This document shows positions 51,380 to 63,052 of a DNA stretch of 64,000 nucleotides, piece by piece (positions within the stretch are counted from its first letter, which is position 1; each line of letters opens with the position of its first letter). The position numbers and the translations under genes are program-made. The stretch spans positions 72,001 to 136,000 of the forward strand of contig JACEEZ010012712.1 in the NCBI GenBank assembly GCA_016584305.1, read 5' to 3'. The DNA comes from Chionoecetes opilio (lineage: Eukaryota > Arthropoda > Malacostraca > Decapoda > Majidae). Under the pieces are notes generated by a model. The model saw only the letters and a list, made by a program, of their open reading frames with translations. It searched no databases and had not been told where the DNA came from.

Positions 51380-52960
51380 TTTACCGATTAGGTTGGTCAG
51401 TTAAACAATGTCCAGGTTAGGTTAGTGATTGATCGGCGGGTTCTGGGGGGGGGATGCAGTTAGGTCATGTTACGTTATCAATATCAAACTGCCGTTTTAG
51501 TGTTTTGGGACAAGCGAAAAATGTGGTGTCCAATAATTAAATTGCCTTTATTCTTCCATTGCATCTATTACGAGTGGAACTATCGCCGAAAATGTCCACG
51601 TCGGCGAGTGTTCCACTGTCGGCGAGAATTCTCGGTTGGTGTTTCGGCGAGTTCCTATAGGCGGCAGTTCCATAAACCCCGGCGCACGGCTGTCGAATTT
51701 CTAGCCGCGGCAAAAGGGGGTACGGCCGCTGTATCTTTAGATAGCCACGGGGTTTAAGCATACGGGACCGTATCTCTTAACAACCCCGAACAAAATACGG
51801 ATTTTTTTGAAGAACATTTCCATGAAAGGCTTGTATGCTGCAGTTATAGCATCTTCTCACCTATAATCATCACCAGCAATACTTCATCACCCCGTATATG
51901 CTACAGCCTGGTATTGTAATGGTTAACTCACCGTATATATCTTGCAAACCACCACTAATTCTTCATCACACGCGCCTTGAGAGACATGCCAAACAGCTGA
52001 TGCCTGGGAGGGGATTGGCGGGCCAGAGTGTGCATGAAGCCGCTGATTGGCTCCTCAGATTTGGCGCGAGTCTTGTAAACATTGTAATAATTCCGATACT
52101 AAAATACGGAAATTGATGACTCCATTAATTAAAGATTTGTGAGGCTTTTCTGCTTTTTTCTACCTATCTTCTTAATTTTTAGTATCTAAAGCGGCTATCA
52201 CACGGTGCGTTTTGTCGGACTGTTTCGTCGAACTTGCCATTTGGTTGGACTGTTTGGTCGAACTTCGAGGGTCATTTCGCCGAACATGTTCGATGAAATG
52301 GTTTTGTGAAATTATACAAAATGTTGCACATTTCGTCGAACATACTCTGCGGTCAAAATAAGTCTATACTTTTTCTGTAAGTTATAAATAGTGTTAGCAA
52401 TTATTAAACATTGAAATGAACACCATCATATAATACGTTACAGTAAAATTAATACATATCAGTCTATATTAAATATGTGATAGATTTTCAGAAATATGAA
52501 GTTGATTTGATCGTTTGTGTTTACATTCTGCGGTAAAATGATTACTAGTAGAATTATAGAATATGAGATCTGAGAAGATAACGGGGAGAGAATGGAAATG
52601 ATGCGTGTGGTTTTGACTGAAATGGGATGTGAAATGAATGAGGTGGTTGGAAGGACAGGAAGAGAATGGATGTTATTGCTGCTGGGACATGTGTGGTGAG
52701 CCAAGGGGCGGATGATTGAGACAGTGAAAGAGTTTGGAAAGAATGTGCTGTATGGCAAATAGACAATAAAACTGCAGGCTTGTATGTAGTTTTGTTTTCT
52801 TCTGTTTCCCTTTTGTGTTTTTTTTTTTATTCTACAGGAGCAGCCGGTTCAAAGGCCTGGCCTATGAAGAAAAGGCCACCTGTAATATCAAAATCAGGTA
52901 AAAATGGACAAGGACTGCGCGGTCCTTTTCTGAGACACTGACTACATATGGTATTATTTT

Positions 52961-53475
52961 ACACTAGGACCGAAATTCCCTACACAATTTGGCGTGTGGT
53001 TTCTGTTTACCTTATTGGATTCTAGGAAACATTATCTCTATGAGCTTCCATCGCAAATCATTACTTTTGGAGATAATGCCATGTTGTTCATGGCATTATG
53101 ACAATTCCGGCAAATTGTCATAGGGAGGCGAGACAAGAGTTTACGTTCGCCACACTCTTCTTCCTCTTGTGATCTGCATCGCCCCGATCTGTTCTTTCCT
53201 TGCCTCGGACAATTTTTTTAATGCAGATTTGGCTTTAGTTAGGAGGTTAAAGCGTGGGACTAGGTTAGGCTAGGTTAGATTAGCGAGTCTAAAGGTGGGG
53301 TTAGGTTAGTTTAATTTTCATACCTCATATACACTCCTTCCTATTAAAAATGTCTTATATCTCCGAAAGTAGTGATTTGCGACGGAAGTTCATAAAGAAA
53401 ATGTTTCTTAGAATCTATTAAGGTGAACAGAAACCACACTCCCAATTGTGTAGGTAATTTCGGTCCTAGTGTAAA
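52961..53475. mobile_element. Nested foldback A
   Basis: Arms of about 130 bp begin ACACTAGGACCGAAATTCCC and end with the inverse. They share the CTACACAATT, CTGTTTACCTTATTG and TCGCAAATCA blocks with foldback B. The core holds AGGTTAGGCTAGGTTAG. Confidence 0.85.
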
Positions 53476-53543
53476 CATTTACCCTACATTTACCTGGCCA
53501 GAAATTGTTGCTTTTTCAGATAGAGATATTTTTATGGTACTAT

Positions 53544-54114
53544 TATTTTACGATTGCATCAAACTTCCCTACACAATTGGGAGCATGGTTTTTGTTTACC
53601 TTATTGTATTCTAAGAGACATTTTCTCTTTGAGTTTTCCGTCGCAAATCAATAGTTTCGGAGATATAGAACATTTTAGGTGGGGGAGGAATATGTCTCAT
53701 TGTTTACAAAATGCCTCCCTCTTCCTCTTCTTGTGACCTGCATCGCTTTTGTTTGGTATTTTATTAAACTTTTATTATTGGACCCAGTTAGGAGGTTAAG
53801 GTTAGGTTAGGTAAGGTAAGGTAAGGCTAGGTTAGGTTAGGTTAGGTAAGGTTCAGGTTAGGTTAGGTAAGGTTAGGTAAGATAGCCACGGGTGCGCCTC
53901 CGAAAGAAAAGCAAAGCAGGTCACAAGAAGAGGAAGAGGGAGGCATTTTGTAAACAAGGAAACTTATTCTTCCTCCAACCTAAAATGTTCATATCTCCGA
54001 AACTATTGATTTGTGACGGAAAGCTCAATGAGAAAATGTCTCTTAGAATACAATAAGGTAAACAAAAACCATGCTCCCAATTGTGTAGGGAAGTTTGGTG
54101 CCATCGTAAAAATT
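53544..54114. mobile_element. Nested foldback B with TTAGG core
   Basis: Arms of about 220 bp begin TTTTACGATTGCATCAAAC and include CAATTGGGAGCATGGTTTTT and ATGCCTCCCTCTTCCTCTTC. The core (53806-53882) is about 75 bases of AGGTT/AGGTA units. It is a relative of foldback A. Confidence 0.87.
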
Positions 54115-55057
54115 TACCATTTTTATTTTCCGGAAACCTGTTAAAAAAAAAAAAATTCCACCAAATCCTAGGGTCACTTTTTCATTGATAACAATATAAC
54201 TCCATCAGAAAAAGCTGTAAAACTTGGCCAGGAAATAATAGTCAGTTTCTCAGAAACCAGGGAAGTGACGGAATTGTACGAAAGCAACTGTGCCCCGCCC
54301 CGCAGGTTCTAACGGGAGGGGTTCCGACCCCTTCGACCCCCTGACGAGAATATTAACATAACCGAAACTTAACCTAACCTCCTAAGGGATGGGGGTGAGG
54401 TCGGTCGGGGTGTCTATGCATTATTAGACATCTCTTATAATTCTCAATTATATTAATATATTAAATATAATATCATATATATATATTATAATATATGTTT
54501 TTAAAGGTTACGCATGCAAGAAATGGATTAATACTGCACATTATACTAAGCAAAAAATAATCAATTAAGTGGTACGGCGGTAGCGATCGACCCGCAGTTA
54601 TCGTCCACTTTAACCCATTTTAGCCCACATGACGGTCTTCATAGAGTCGCCGTTTCTTTCTAACAATCATCTCCTCCCTTTTCATCACCAGTAGCTACGT
54701 ATATATATGCCCCTACAGTTAAAACATTAACAACAAATCTCCGCGCCTCCCACTGTCATTGCTTTCAATTTTTTTTGTTTGTTATTGTTGGGTGAATCGC
54801 GGTTGGCTCAACCGTGTGCTTGATCTTGATCTTGAGTTACAGGTGGACTTTCTTCATAAGGCCAGGCCTTTAAAACCGGCTGCTCCTGTAGTCTTGTTCT
54901 TGTTCTTGTTTTAGGGCTGTAGAGTCTATTGTCTATTTCTCATATACCACATTCTTTGCTAGATGTGTTGTCAGTGTTCGACGAACAGGTCCAACCAAAT
55001 ACAAGTTTGGTTCGACGAAACAGTCCGACCAAACGCCTCGTGTGATACCCGCTTAAC

Positions 55058-56034
55058 CATCCGTATTTTTAGTCATAGTTTTCATAAGGGAAGGAAAAAC
55101 AGGAGTATTTATTTAGAATTCTGGCGACCACTGGTGTCTATGCGGCTAAGCGGCCTACATTGCTTTTGTGAAGGAAAACATCAATCCTTTAATAATTTAC
55201 TTTTAATTTCCTTATAATCGACAAATAGATAAGATTAGATTAGATATACTTTATTAGTCCAGTAAGTGATTTTAGATGATTCAAATGATGCTTATATATA
55301 AAAAGCAAGGTAAAAAGGCTGAATATTAAGCCATAAACAGCCATTGGGAGGAAAAAACATATTTACCTTTAGTTACAACTTATATAGAGAAACGATAAAG
55401 TTATAAATCATTTTAAGTAATTCAAATAATACTTTATAAGTCAAATCATAGAGAAAAATGATGTAAATGATAAAGTTGAAGCCAGAAGTGACCATTAGAA
55501 CGCGTGATCAGCTGTGTTTACATCCTTGCCCTGCACGTGGTAGTGGCTCTTTAACTCCTTATATTGACCTTCCTGCGCGTTCCATTACCTATTTACCTTC
55601 ACTGTAGGATCTTTAAGGTAAGCTGATGATGCTCTGATATCAAACTATCCTTGATGTCTACGAGAAAATCGGGAAAATACTGAATCAATGTCCTTCGTCG
55701 TAGTATAATTTTTGGGTGGATCGCAAGGAAATACTGGATTTATAATGTATTTGAATCTGCTGTTTGTATTTCTATAATTCTCTTGCTTGATCTGATTGTA
55801 AGTACACATGCAAGGTGGTTAGGTACTGGTGTAAACTTATGACATTTATCTTAATGCAATCGATAGGCATAATGGATGTCCTATCATGTATTGTGACATG
55901 GACTACACTCTGAACTTGCCTGAAATATAATAACAAAAACTTGGGACTAATATCATCCTCGTCTTCCTCAAGGTCTCAGTAATCTATATGAGTTGTATCA
56001 TAATGAGGTCACTGCTGTCCAGGGCTTAGGGCAC
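55058..56034. other. Intergenic, no recognised feature
   Basis: AT-rich sequence between composite foldbacks. I see no gene or clear repeat. Confidence 0.5.
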
Positions 56035-56041
56035 TGTTGTC

Positions 56042-56527
56042 CACTGGAACTCTCGCCGAAACACTAATCGAGATCTCTTGTCGACGGTGGAACACTCGTC
56101 GACGTTGAAAGTTTTGACGACAATTCCACTCGTAATAGATGAAAAGAAGGAATTAAGGGTATTGCATTATTGGACACATTTTTCCATTGTCCCAAAACAC
56201 TAAAATTGCAGTTTGATACAATACATGGACATTTAATACATCACCTAACCTAAATATTAGGGGGCACATCCCCCCAGACCTCCCGCTAGTTCACTAACCT
56301 AAACCTGCACATTGGTTATGTAACCTAAGCTAACTGTTCAAACTATTGCTGGCATTTAATCCCTGAATGCAGAAACACAGATAAAAGTTGATTAAATGTA
56401 TATATTTTGTGCTATAATATTAGACCAAGAACTGGAACTGCCGTAGAAAACAGGAACCCTCGTCAACGTGAAAAAAGTGGAATTCGTCAACGGCGATGAG
56501 AATTCCGGTGGACGAGAGTTCCAAGTG
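56042..56527. mobile_element. Degenerate foldback with GAACTCTCGCCG arms
   Basis: Ends CACTGGAACTCTCGCCGA and GGACGAGAGTTCCAAGTG are inverses. The arms have several CGTCGACG/GAATTC-type blocks. Related arms without a clear partner occur at 49680-49790 and 51560-51680. Confidence 0.6.
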
Positions 56528-57020
56528 CCGTTGTTGAGGCCCGTGGTATCAATAAGTCTCTTGAATTTTCTTTTGCTATCCTTGTAATTGCATATGTATA
56601 TATCCACATGTAAAGTGTCCTAATAAATCAAAATCATATATTCTTACTATAAAGAATTAATACATGTAAGCCTATAGTTGGTTCACTGTTTAATAGTAAC
56701 TTTCAATGAGTGGGGATGACGGTGAGAAGACTGGCATTGGGATGAAGCAGCTTAGTTCCCCTACATTTCAATTATTGCCTCTTTTAAGAGTGCTCAGACC
56801 AGGAAACATAGTCACTTATATACCCCTGTGACGGCTCAGCTACTGGGTTGCCTGAGGAACTTGCCCGCTGCCTGGTTCCCGTCCCATCGCTGTAAGGAAG
56901 GCAATAATAGACACATGGGAGAAATGCATTGCTTCTGATTTATGCTGTAATTTCCCCCCGCCATCCCTACACAATTGTCTCATTTTTTACATGAATTTTA
57001 TTTTGTTTTATCTTCTTCTT

Positions 57021-57480
57021 TTTACATTAAAAAAGGACCGGCCAAGGCCAAAAGAAAGTAACAAAAAGCCTGCTAGCTGCCAGTCTCCATAAAGAAGACA
57101 GTAAGGCGGGGTTCACACTACACGTATTTGCTGTCCTTGTGTACGTGGGCATATACGGTGGGCATACGGTGATCAGTGACATCACAGTGATGTCACCCCG
57201 TCACTCCCGCAGTCCCACAGAAAGAATTGGGAGCTCCGAATAATGTGAGCTGGGACGCGCGTCTCTCAAGGTCAGTGACGTCATCACTGCTCCACATGGT
57301 TCACACTACACAGCCTGGTTCACACTACACAGGCAGGGAGTGACGTTACTGTGATGTACTGTGAGTCACTGATGATAAGACACACGTAGACCGGACAGCA
57401 AAAACGTGAAGTGTGAACCGGGCCTAAGAGAATATAGAAAGAGAATTGTTGGTAGACTTAAACCTCTAATTCCACAATTC
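57021..57480. repeat. ACATCACAAAGG repeat copy split by a Harbinger-like MITE
   Basis: The repeat family copy runs to cataaagaagacagtaa (57114) and resumes taagagaatatagaaagag at 57425. The contiguous form gacagtaagagaata is seen at 42930. Confidence 0.8.
57115..57424. mobile_element. PIF/Harbinger-like MITE
   Basis: Inverted ends GGCGGGGTTCACACTACACG and the inverse of CACTTCACACTTGGCCCGG-type sequence (GGCCCGGTTCACACTTCACG) span 310 bp. TAA is duplicated at 57112-57114 and 57425-57427. A 3-bp TAA/TTA target and GG-start ends are typical of PIF/Harbinger. Confidence 0.88.
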
Positions 57481-57493
57481 CGCCATATGTCAG

Positions 57494-57665
57494 ATAAGAA
57501 CATAAGAAAGTAAGGAAGCTACAAGAGGCCGTGAGAGCTACACGAGGTAGTTCCTGTTACCTAACTCTACCTATATCCACCTCTCTTCCCCATCCATGAA
57601 TTTATCCAGACTAAAAAAATCCCTATAGACTCCGCATTGACCACCTGACAACTTAGTCCATTCCA
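57494..57665 (-). mobile_element. LINE 3'-end fragment (family L-tail)
   Basis: On + gaaagtaaggaagctacaag ... ctacctatatccacctctct. It has the same orientation as every other copy although it lies outside Nup133. Confidence 0.78.
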
Positions 57666-57996
57666 AGAAAGCTTAAAAGATGTTTCCTTATACTACATAC
57701 GTGAAAACTAATTTACTGTAAGAATATCGTAAATGTTTTATTGATAATTTAGAATTATCGACTTTTTGACTGAGAAAAAGAAAACAAATATTGAAGTTGT
57801 ACTATTAGATACAAAATATTGGTAATGGAACAGCAGCCTCATTCAATCCATGATATTGTAACAACACATGCAGGTCACATCATTGAGGAAATACAAATGT
57901 TACAAATGCTAACCTGAACTTTAACTATGTTGAATATTTCTTTCTTTTCCCAGCTCTATAATGGTTTCCTCCAACTTTTGTTCTTTTTGTTCTCTA

Positions 57997-58319
57997 CAGC
58001 CAAATTCCCAACATCCGACCTCCAAACATCCGACTTGTCCAAACAACCAACTTTTTTCACCACCACATTGTGTCTTGTTTTGGCCATTTATTTTACTTCG
58101 TTTTTTATAGTTTTTAGAAAACATTGATTTGTGGCTTTATTTATGCATGAATTTTACTTTCGCGTATACCACTGGATCGGCCTTCAAGAGCTACATCTTT
58201 TATGTTATATACCATTTTGTCCTTACGTTTATGGTTACTGTGATATCCCAACATCCGACTATTCCAATTATCCAACCTACCTTCGGTCCCCCCAAGGTCG
58301 GATAATTAATACTTAGCTG
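57997..58319. mobile_element. MITE-3, copy 2
   Basis: It begins CAGCCAAATTCCCAACATCC, ends TACTTAGCTG, and is flanked by TA. It ends about 200 bases upstream of the BTB-gene ATG. Confidence 0.87.
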
Positions 58320-58524
58320 TATATCTTTTTTTTCACTTTGTTTATTTTCTCCATTTATATCAGTCTATCTTTTTCCTCATTCCTTTCTTTTTTAAGCTTT
58401 CTTGTCCCAACTACTAAGTATTGAACTATTTAAGCCACTATTTAAGGATTGCCAGTCATTGTGTTGGTGTTTCAGAAGCGATGCATGCAGTGTGTACGAG
58501 GCTGGTCCTGGAAGACATAGCAGA

Positions 58525-58605
58525 ATGGAGGGGGAACTACTGGCTCTAAGGTGGAACAACCACTTGTCAACCTTTGCCACACTCCTGTCAGACCTCCGCA
58601 ATGAG
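58525..58605 (+). CDS. BTB gene exon 1
   Basis: It codes MEGELLALRWNNHLSTFATL, then LSDLRNE. LRWNNH is the signature start of TTK-type BTB domains. The donor is GAG|GTAGGT, phase 0. Confidence 0.94.
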
Positions 58606-59717
58606 GTAGGTGGAAACATTTTGAGTTTGGCATTGGCTGGTTTGGAGTTATAATATTACCCCCTTCTCGCCCAGATCTTTCCTTTGCTTTAATATTGTCT
58701 GTTGTTAGCCATAAACTACGAAAAAGTAACTAAATAAACCAAATTAGCTAATGGACAAGGATATTTAACAGGTCATATCTATATAATATTGCTTATGTTC
58801 ATTAAAATCGACCCGTCAGGATGGCAAGGTTGGTAGAGACGTGAGCTCGCAATGTGTAGCGTCCCTGTGCATTCGGTCAGCGGTTCGAGTCCGCCTAGTT
58901 CGTGCTGACGTGGTGGCGCTTTGCATAGTCAATAACCTTGTAGTTGGTACTTGCAAAGTGTCTAGATAGGATGAAAATCTTATCTTATCATTAAAATCGT
59001 CGAATGGGGATTATTATATTACAATGAAAATGAGGTTCTGGGCCTCAAGGGGTTAAGAGGTTAAAGTTAGGTTAGGTTAAGTTTAGAAGATATCAGGGAA
59101 GTCTATGGTATGCCTGTATAGGTAATGATGGCATGGACCTGTATTGTGTATTGACTATTTAATGTGATGGGTGTCTTTTTGTATATGAGGTAGGTGGAAA
59201 AAAATGAGTTTCAGCGAAGAAATGCGACATTAAAGAACTGAAAGATGAAGTTTTAGAAAGATATCATGGAAAGTCTGTGGTATTCTTGTACATTTTATTA
59301 TTGCATGGACTTATATTTTTATTTATTGAGTTGACTATCTAATGTGATGTGTCTCTCTATATATGAGGTAGGTTAAACAAATTTGAGTGTCAGGTTAGAA
59401 TTTAAAGATGCAGTTTTATAAAGTTATCAGGGAAGTCTGTGTCGTTCCTGTGTATTGAGTGATGGCATGGACCTATAGTTGTGTGTATTGAGACTATTGA
59501 CTAAGGTAATGGGTGTCTTTTTTTTATATGAGTTATGTTAAAAAAAAAGAGTTTCAGCTAAGAAATCCGACATTGAAGATCTGAAAGATGCAGTTTTAGA
59601 AAAATAATCATGGAAATTTGTGGTACAGTAAAACCTCTCGTATTCGGACCCTCATTATTCGGACTTTGACATTATTCGGACCTCTTTTTTTTAATAGGCG
59701 TCAAAATTTCCTAGCCT

Positions 59718-59774
<57 letters not shown>

Positions 59775-62680
59775 TAGGGGTTGAAATTTCCTCACCTAGA
59801 ATTTTTTTTTTCTCTTTTCTTTTTTCATATCTAAATACCCCCATATATAATCCCCCCATTATTCGGATCCTTGCATTACTCGGACCACTCCTTGGCCCAA
59901 TTAGTCCGAATATGAGAGGTTTTACTGTATTCCCATGTATTTAATGATGGCATGTACCTATATTTTTGTGTATTAACTATCTAATAATTGTGATGTGTGT
60001 GTCTATATAATTATATGAGGTAGGTTAAAAAAAATTGAGTATCAGCTTAGAAAATTAATGAAAGATGCAGTTTAAGAAAGACATCAGGAAAATTTGTGGT
60101 ATTCTTGTACATTTAATGATTGCATGGACCTACAGTAAACCCTCTCGTATTCGGACTAATTGGGCCAAAGAGTGGTCCGAGTAATGCAAGGATCCGAATA
60201 ATGCAGGGATAAAATAAGGATGTAAAAAAAAAAAAAAAAAAAAATTAGTTGAATATAGAAAATGTCTAAGTCCTGCAAATATCAATAGAGGAGGAGGTCC
60301 GAATAATGTCGAAGTCCGAATAATGAGGGTCTGAATACGAGAGGGTTTACTATATATTTATGTTAATTAATTGACTATTTGATGTGATGTGTGTTTCCCT
60401 ATATGTGAGGAAAGTTAGAACAAAATTGAGTGTCAGCTTAGAAATGAAAGATGTAGTTTAAGAAAGATATCAGGGAAGTCTGTGTTATTCCCGTGTATCT
60501 AATGATGACATGGACCAATATTTGTATGTATTGACTATCTGATGTGATGTGTGTCTCTGTATTCATTCCTCTATGGTATGGACTTCTTTCTTCTTTCAGG
60601 AAACTTATTCAGACGTTACAATTGCCTGTGGGGGAAGGCTGTACCCGGCTCACAAGTTTGTACTCTCTGCTTGTAGCGAGTACCTCAGAGTCATGCTGTG
60701 CGCCCACCCCAACAAGCATCCTATTCTCTATCTGAAGGTACTGCCACAAGCAATCAGTATCTAGGGGTGTACATTAAGGTCAATAAGGGTTTAACGCCAA
60801 GACTTGTAGATCAAAGAGGGTTTAACGCCAAGACTTGTAGATCAAAGAGGGTTTAATGCCAAGACTTGTAGATCAAAGAGGGTTTAATGCCAAGACTTGT
60901 AGATCAAAGAGGGTTTAATGCCAAGACTTGTAGATCAAAGAGGGTTTAATGCCAAGACTTGTAGATCAAAGAGGGTTTAATGCCAAGACTTGTAGATCAA
61001 AGAGGGTTTAATGCCAAGACTTGTAGATCAAAGAGGGTTTAATGCCAAGACTTGTAGATCAAAGGGTTAACGCAAGACTTGTAGATCAAGAGGTTATGCC
61101 AAGATTGTAGATCAAAGAGGTTAATGCCAAGACTTGTAGATCAGAGAGGGTTTAACGCCAAGACTGTAATACAAAGAGGTTAATGCCAAGACTTGTAGAT
61201 CAAGAGGGTTTAATGCCAAGACTTGTAGATCAAAGAGGGTTTAATGCAAGACTTGTAGATCAAGAGGGTTTAATGCCAAGACTTGTAGATCAAAGAGGGT
61301 TTAATGCCAAGACTTGAGATCAAAGAGGTTAATGCCAGACTTGTAGATCAAAGAGGTTTAATGCCAAGACTTGTAGATCAGAGAGGGTTAACACCAAGAC
61401 TTGTAGATCAAAGAGGTTTAATGCAGACTTGTAGATCAAAGAGGTTTAATGCCAAGACTTGTAGATCAAAGAGGTTTAATGCAAGACTTGTAGATCAAAG
61501 AGGGTTTAATGCCAGACTTGTAGGTCAAAGAGGGTTAATGCCAAGACTTGTAGATCAAAGAGAGTTTAATGCCAAGATTGTAGATCAAGAGGGTTTAATG
61601 CCAAGACTTGTAGATCAAGAGGGTTTAATGCCAAGACTTGTAGGTCAAGAGGTTAATGCCAGACTTGTAGATAAGAGAGGTTATGCAAGACTTGTAGATC
61701 AAGGGGTTTAATGCCAAGACTTGTAGATCAAGAGGTTTATGCCAAGACTTGTAGATCAAAGAGAGGTTAATGCCAAGACTTGTAGATCAAAGAGGGTTTA
61801 ATGCCAAGACTTGTAGATCAAAGAGGGTTTAATGCCAAGACTTGTAGATCAAAGAGGGTTTAATGCCAAGACTTGTAGATCAAAGAGGGTTTAATGCCAA
61901 GACTTGTAGATCAATAGCGACAAGATAGATTGCATTTGATTTGTGGGTGTCAAGGAGAATAGTTTGAGACAAGCTATGGGAAAAATACTACTTTAAATTT
62001 CTCATAGATTTTACATAAATATAGAAAATGCACATAAAACTCTACATACTGATTTGACATAGGAACAATTTCTCATAGATTGCAAAATATGATGGTTAAC
62101 CCTTTGAGACCCAGAACGTAATTTCCATTGTAATTTGGGTACCATTAGACCATTTTTAGTGAATATAAGCAATATTTTTAGCTATGACCTGTTTAGTATC
62201 CTTGTTGACTAACTAATTTGGTATATTCAGTTACTTTTCGTAATTTTATGGCTAACAACAGACAATTTTTTATAGGAAAGGAAAGATCTCGGCGTGAAGG
62301 GGTTAAGATCCAAATTGTAGTAGTAGTTGTAGTAGTTGTAGTAGTAGTTGTTGTAGTAGTTGTAGTAGGAGTAGTGGTTGTAGTAGTAGTATAGTTGTTG
62401 TTGTAGTAGTAGTAGTAGTAGTCCTATAGTAGTAGTAGTAGTAGTAGTAGTACAATTTTTTATAGCAAAAGGAAAGATCTGGGCGCGAAGGGGGTAATTA
62501 GCTTGTATTTATGTCTTCAGGATGTGCCGAGGGAGGACCTGGAGGCCATCCTGGACTACATGTATGCGGGCACAGTCAAGGTGGCCCACTCCAGCCTGGC
62601 CTCCCTGCTACACACGGCAGAGGGACTCCAGGTGAAGGGCCTGATTATCCCTGATCACTTCCGCGGCACTCCCTCCACCC
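58525..62680 (+). CDS. BTB/POZ-domain gene (broad/tramtrack/lola type), 5' part
   Basis: Three exons (58525-58605, 60600-60737, 62521-62680) code 126 residues and one extra base. They form a complete BTB domain of the arthropod TTK type. It starts ALRWNNHLSTFATLLSDL, then SDVTIACGGRLYPAHKFVLS, ACSEYLRVMLCAHPNKHPIL, DVPREDLEAILDYMYAGTVK and GLQVKGLI. Such domains dimerise, and in this group they are usually followed by zinc fingers or a Psq/HTH domain in a nuclear transcription factor. That downstream part lies beyond the window, so the exact gene cannot be named. The ATG at 58525 follows a possible 5'-UTR acceptor (gtgtttcag, ending 58475). No upstream in-frame Met exists in this exon. Confidence 0.95.
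58656..59056. mobile_element. TTAA-target MITE split by a SINE
   Basis: MITE sequence runs from TTACCCCCTTCTCGCCCAG to tcattaaaatcg, then resumes after the SINE with tcgaatggggattatt and ends CCTCAAGGGGTTAA (59053-59056). Confidence 0.85.
58811..58987 (+). mobile_element. Second tRNA-derived SINE family
   Basis: The head has an A-box-like TGGCAAGGTTGGTAGAGACG and a B-box GGTTCGAGTCC, followed by a body unlike the first SINE family. Perfect 12-bp duplications TCATTAAAATCG flank it (58799-58810, 58988-58999). Confidence 0.88.
59626..59927. mobile_element. MITE-2, copy 5
   Basis: CAGTAAAACCTCTCGTATTC to GAATATGAGAGGTTTTACTG, with TA on both sides and a long T-tract inside. It lies in BTB intron 1. 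Confidence 0.9.
60133..60352. mobile_element. MITE-2, copy 6 (opposite orientation)
   Basis: CAGTAAACCCTCTCGTATTC at the left and GAATACGAGAGGGTTTACT at the right. The interior is A-rich rather than T-rich, which shows inversion relative to copy 5. Confidence 0.85.
60600..60737 (+). CDS. BTB gene exon 2
   Basis: Forty-six residues from ETYSDVTIACGG to PILYLK hold the D-V-T-x-x-C and AHK-x-VLSACS core. The acceptor is ttcttctttcag and the donor is AAG|GTACTG. It is phase 0/0. Confidence 0.96.
60785..61915. repeat. 31-bp minisatellite, about 36 copies
   Basis: The unit is GGGTTTAATGCCAAGACTTG plus tagatcaaaga, in BTB intron 2. The outer 8-9 left units and 5 right units are nearly perfect. The middle (61065-61750) carries a single-base loss in almost every unit. 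Confidence 0.97.
62096..62306. mobile_element. TTAA-target MITE, last complete copy
   Basis: It is bounded by TTAA at 62096-62099 and 62303-62306. A detached 3' end of another copy (aaaggaaagatctgggcgcg) is at 62460-62497, after a TAG-repeat. Confidence 0.85.
62316..62455. repeat. (GTA)n trinucleotide repeat
   Basis: GTA/GTT units (tagtagttgtagtag) between two TTAA-MITE segments in BTB intron 2. Confidence 0.9.
62521..62680 (+). CDS. BTB gene exon 3
   Basis: It codes DVPREDLEAILDYMYAGTVK, VAHSSLASLLHTAEGLQVKG and LIIPDHFRGTPST, ending in phase 1. The donor C|GTAAGT leads straight into a (GT)n tract. Confidence 0.96.
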
Positions 62681-62682
62681 GT

Positions 62683-62684
<2 letters not shown>

Positions 62685-62740
<56 letters not shown>

Positions 62741-62814
62741 GCGAGAGAGAGAGAGAGAGAGAGAGAGAAAAAAATATCTTATTGGTTTGAAAATGCATCT
62801 ACACTTTCGAGTCT

Positions 62815-62849
<35 letters not shown>

Positions 62850-62967
62850 AAAATCTTATTGGTTTGAAAATGCATCTACACTTTTGAGTCTATTTAGAAA
62901 GAGAGTGAGAGAAAAAAAAAAATTATCTTATTGGTCTGAAAATGCATCTACACTTTCGAGCTGATTT

Positions 62968-63050
<83 letters not shown>
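62685..63050. repeat. (GT)n, (GA)n and three-unit repeat after BTB exon 3
   Basis: (GT)n starts at the donor and turns into (GA)n. A segment TCTTATTGGTTTGAAAATGC plus atctacactttcgagtctatt then recurs three times, each followed by its own (GA)n tract, the last about 85 bases long. Confidence 0.92.

Positions 63051-63052
<2 letters not shown>

Larger units (their letters stand above)
52188..55055. mobile_element. Large composite foldback, 2.87 kb
   Basis: Outer ends AAGCGGCTATCACACGGTGC and the inverse of CTCGTGTGATACCCGCTT match over more than 40 bases (TTTGTCGGACTGTTTCGTCG). A second inverted pair lies further in: CAGGAGCAGCCGGTTCAAAG near 52840 against CCGGCTGCTCCTGTA near 54890, plus CAAATAGACAATAAA against its inverse. 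Two smaller foldbacks are nested in the centre. No transposase ORF is visible. Confidence 0.82.

Noticed and set aside
53806..53882. A chromosome end (telomere)
   Set aside because: The AGGTT/AGGTA units are few, imperfect and internal to a foldback with unique sequence on both sides.
61304..61711. A 135-codon frame reading ARLVDQRG repeats
   Set aside because: It is the 31-bp array in BTB intron 2. The frame stays open only because of single-base losses that are probably sequencing error.
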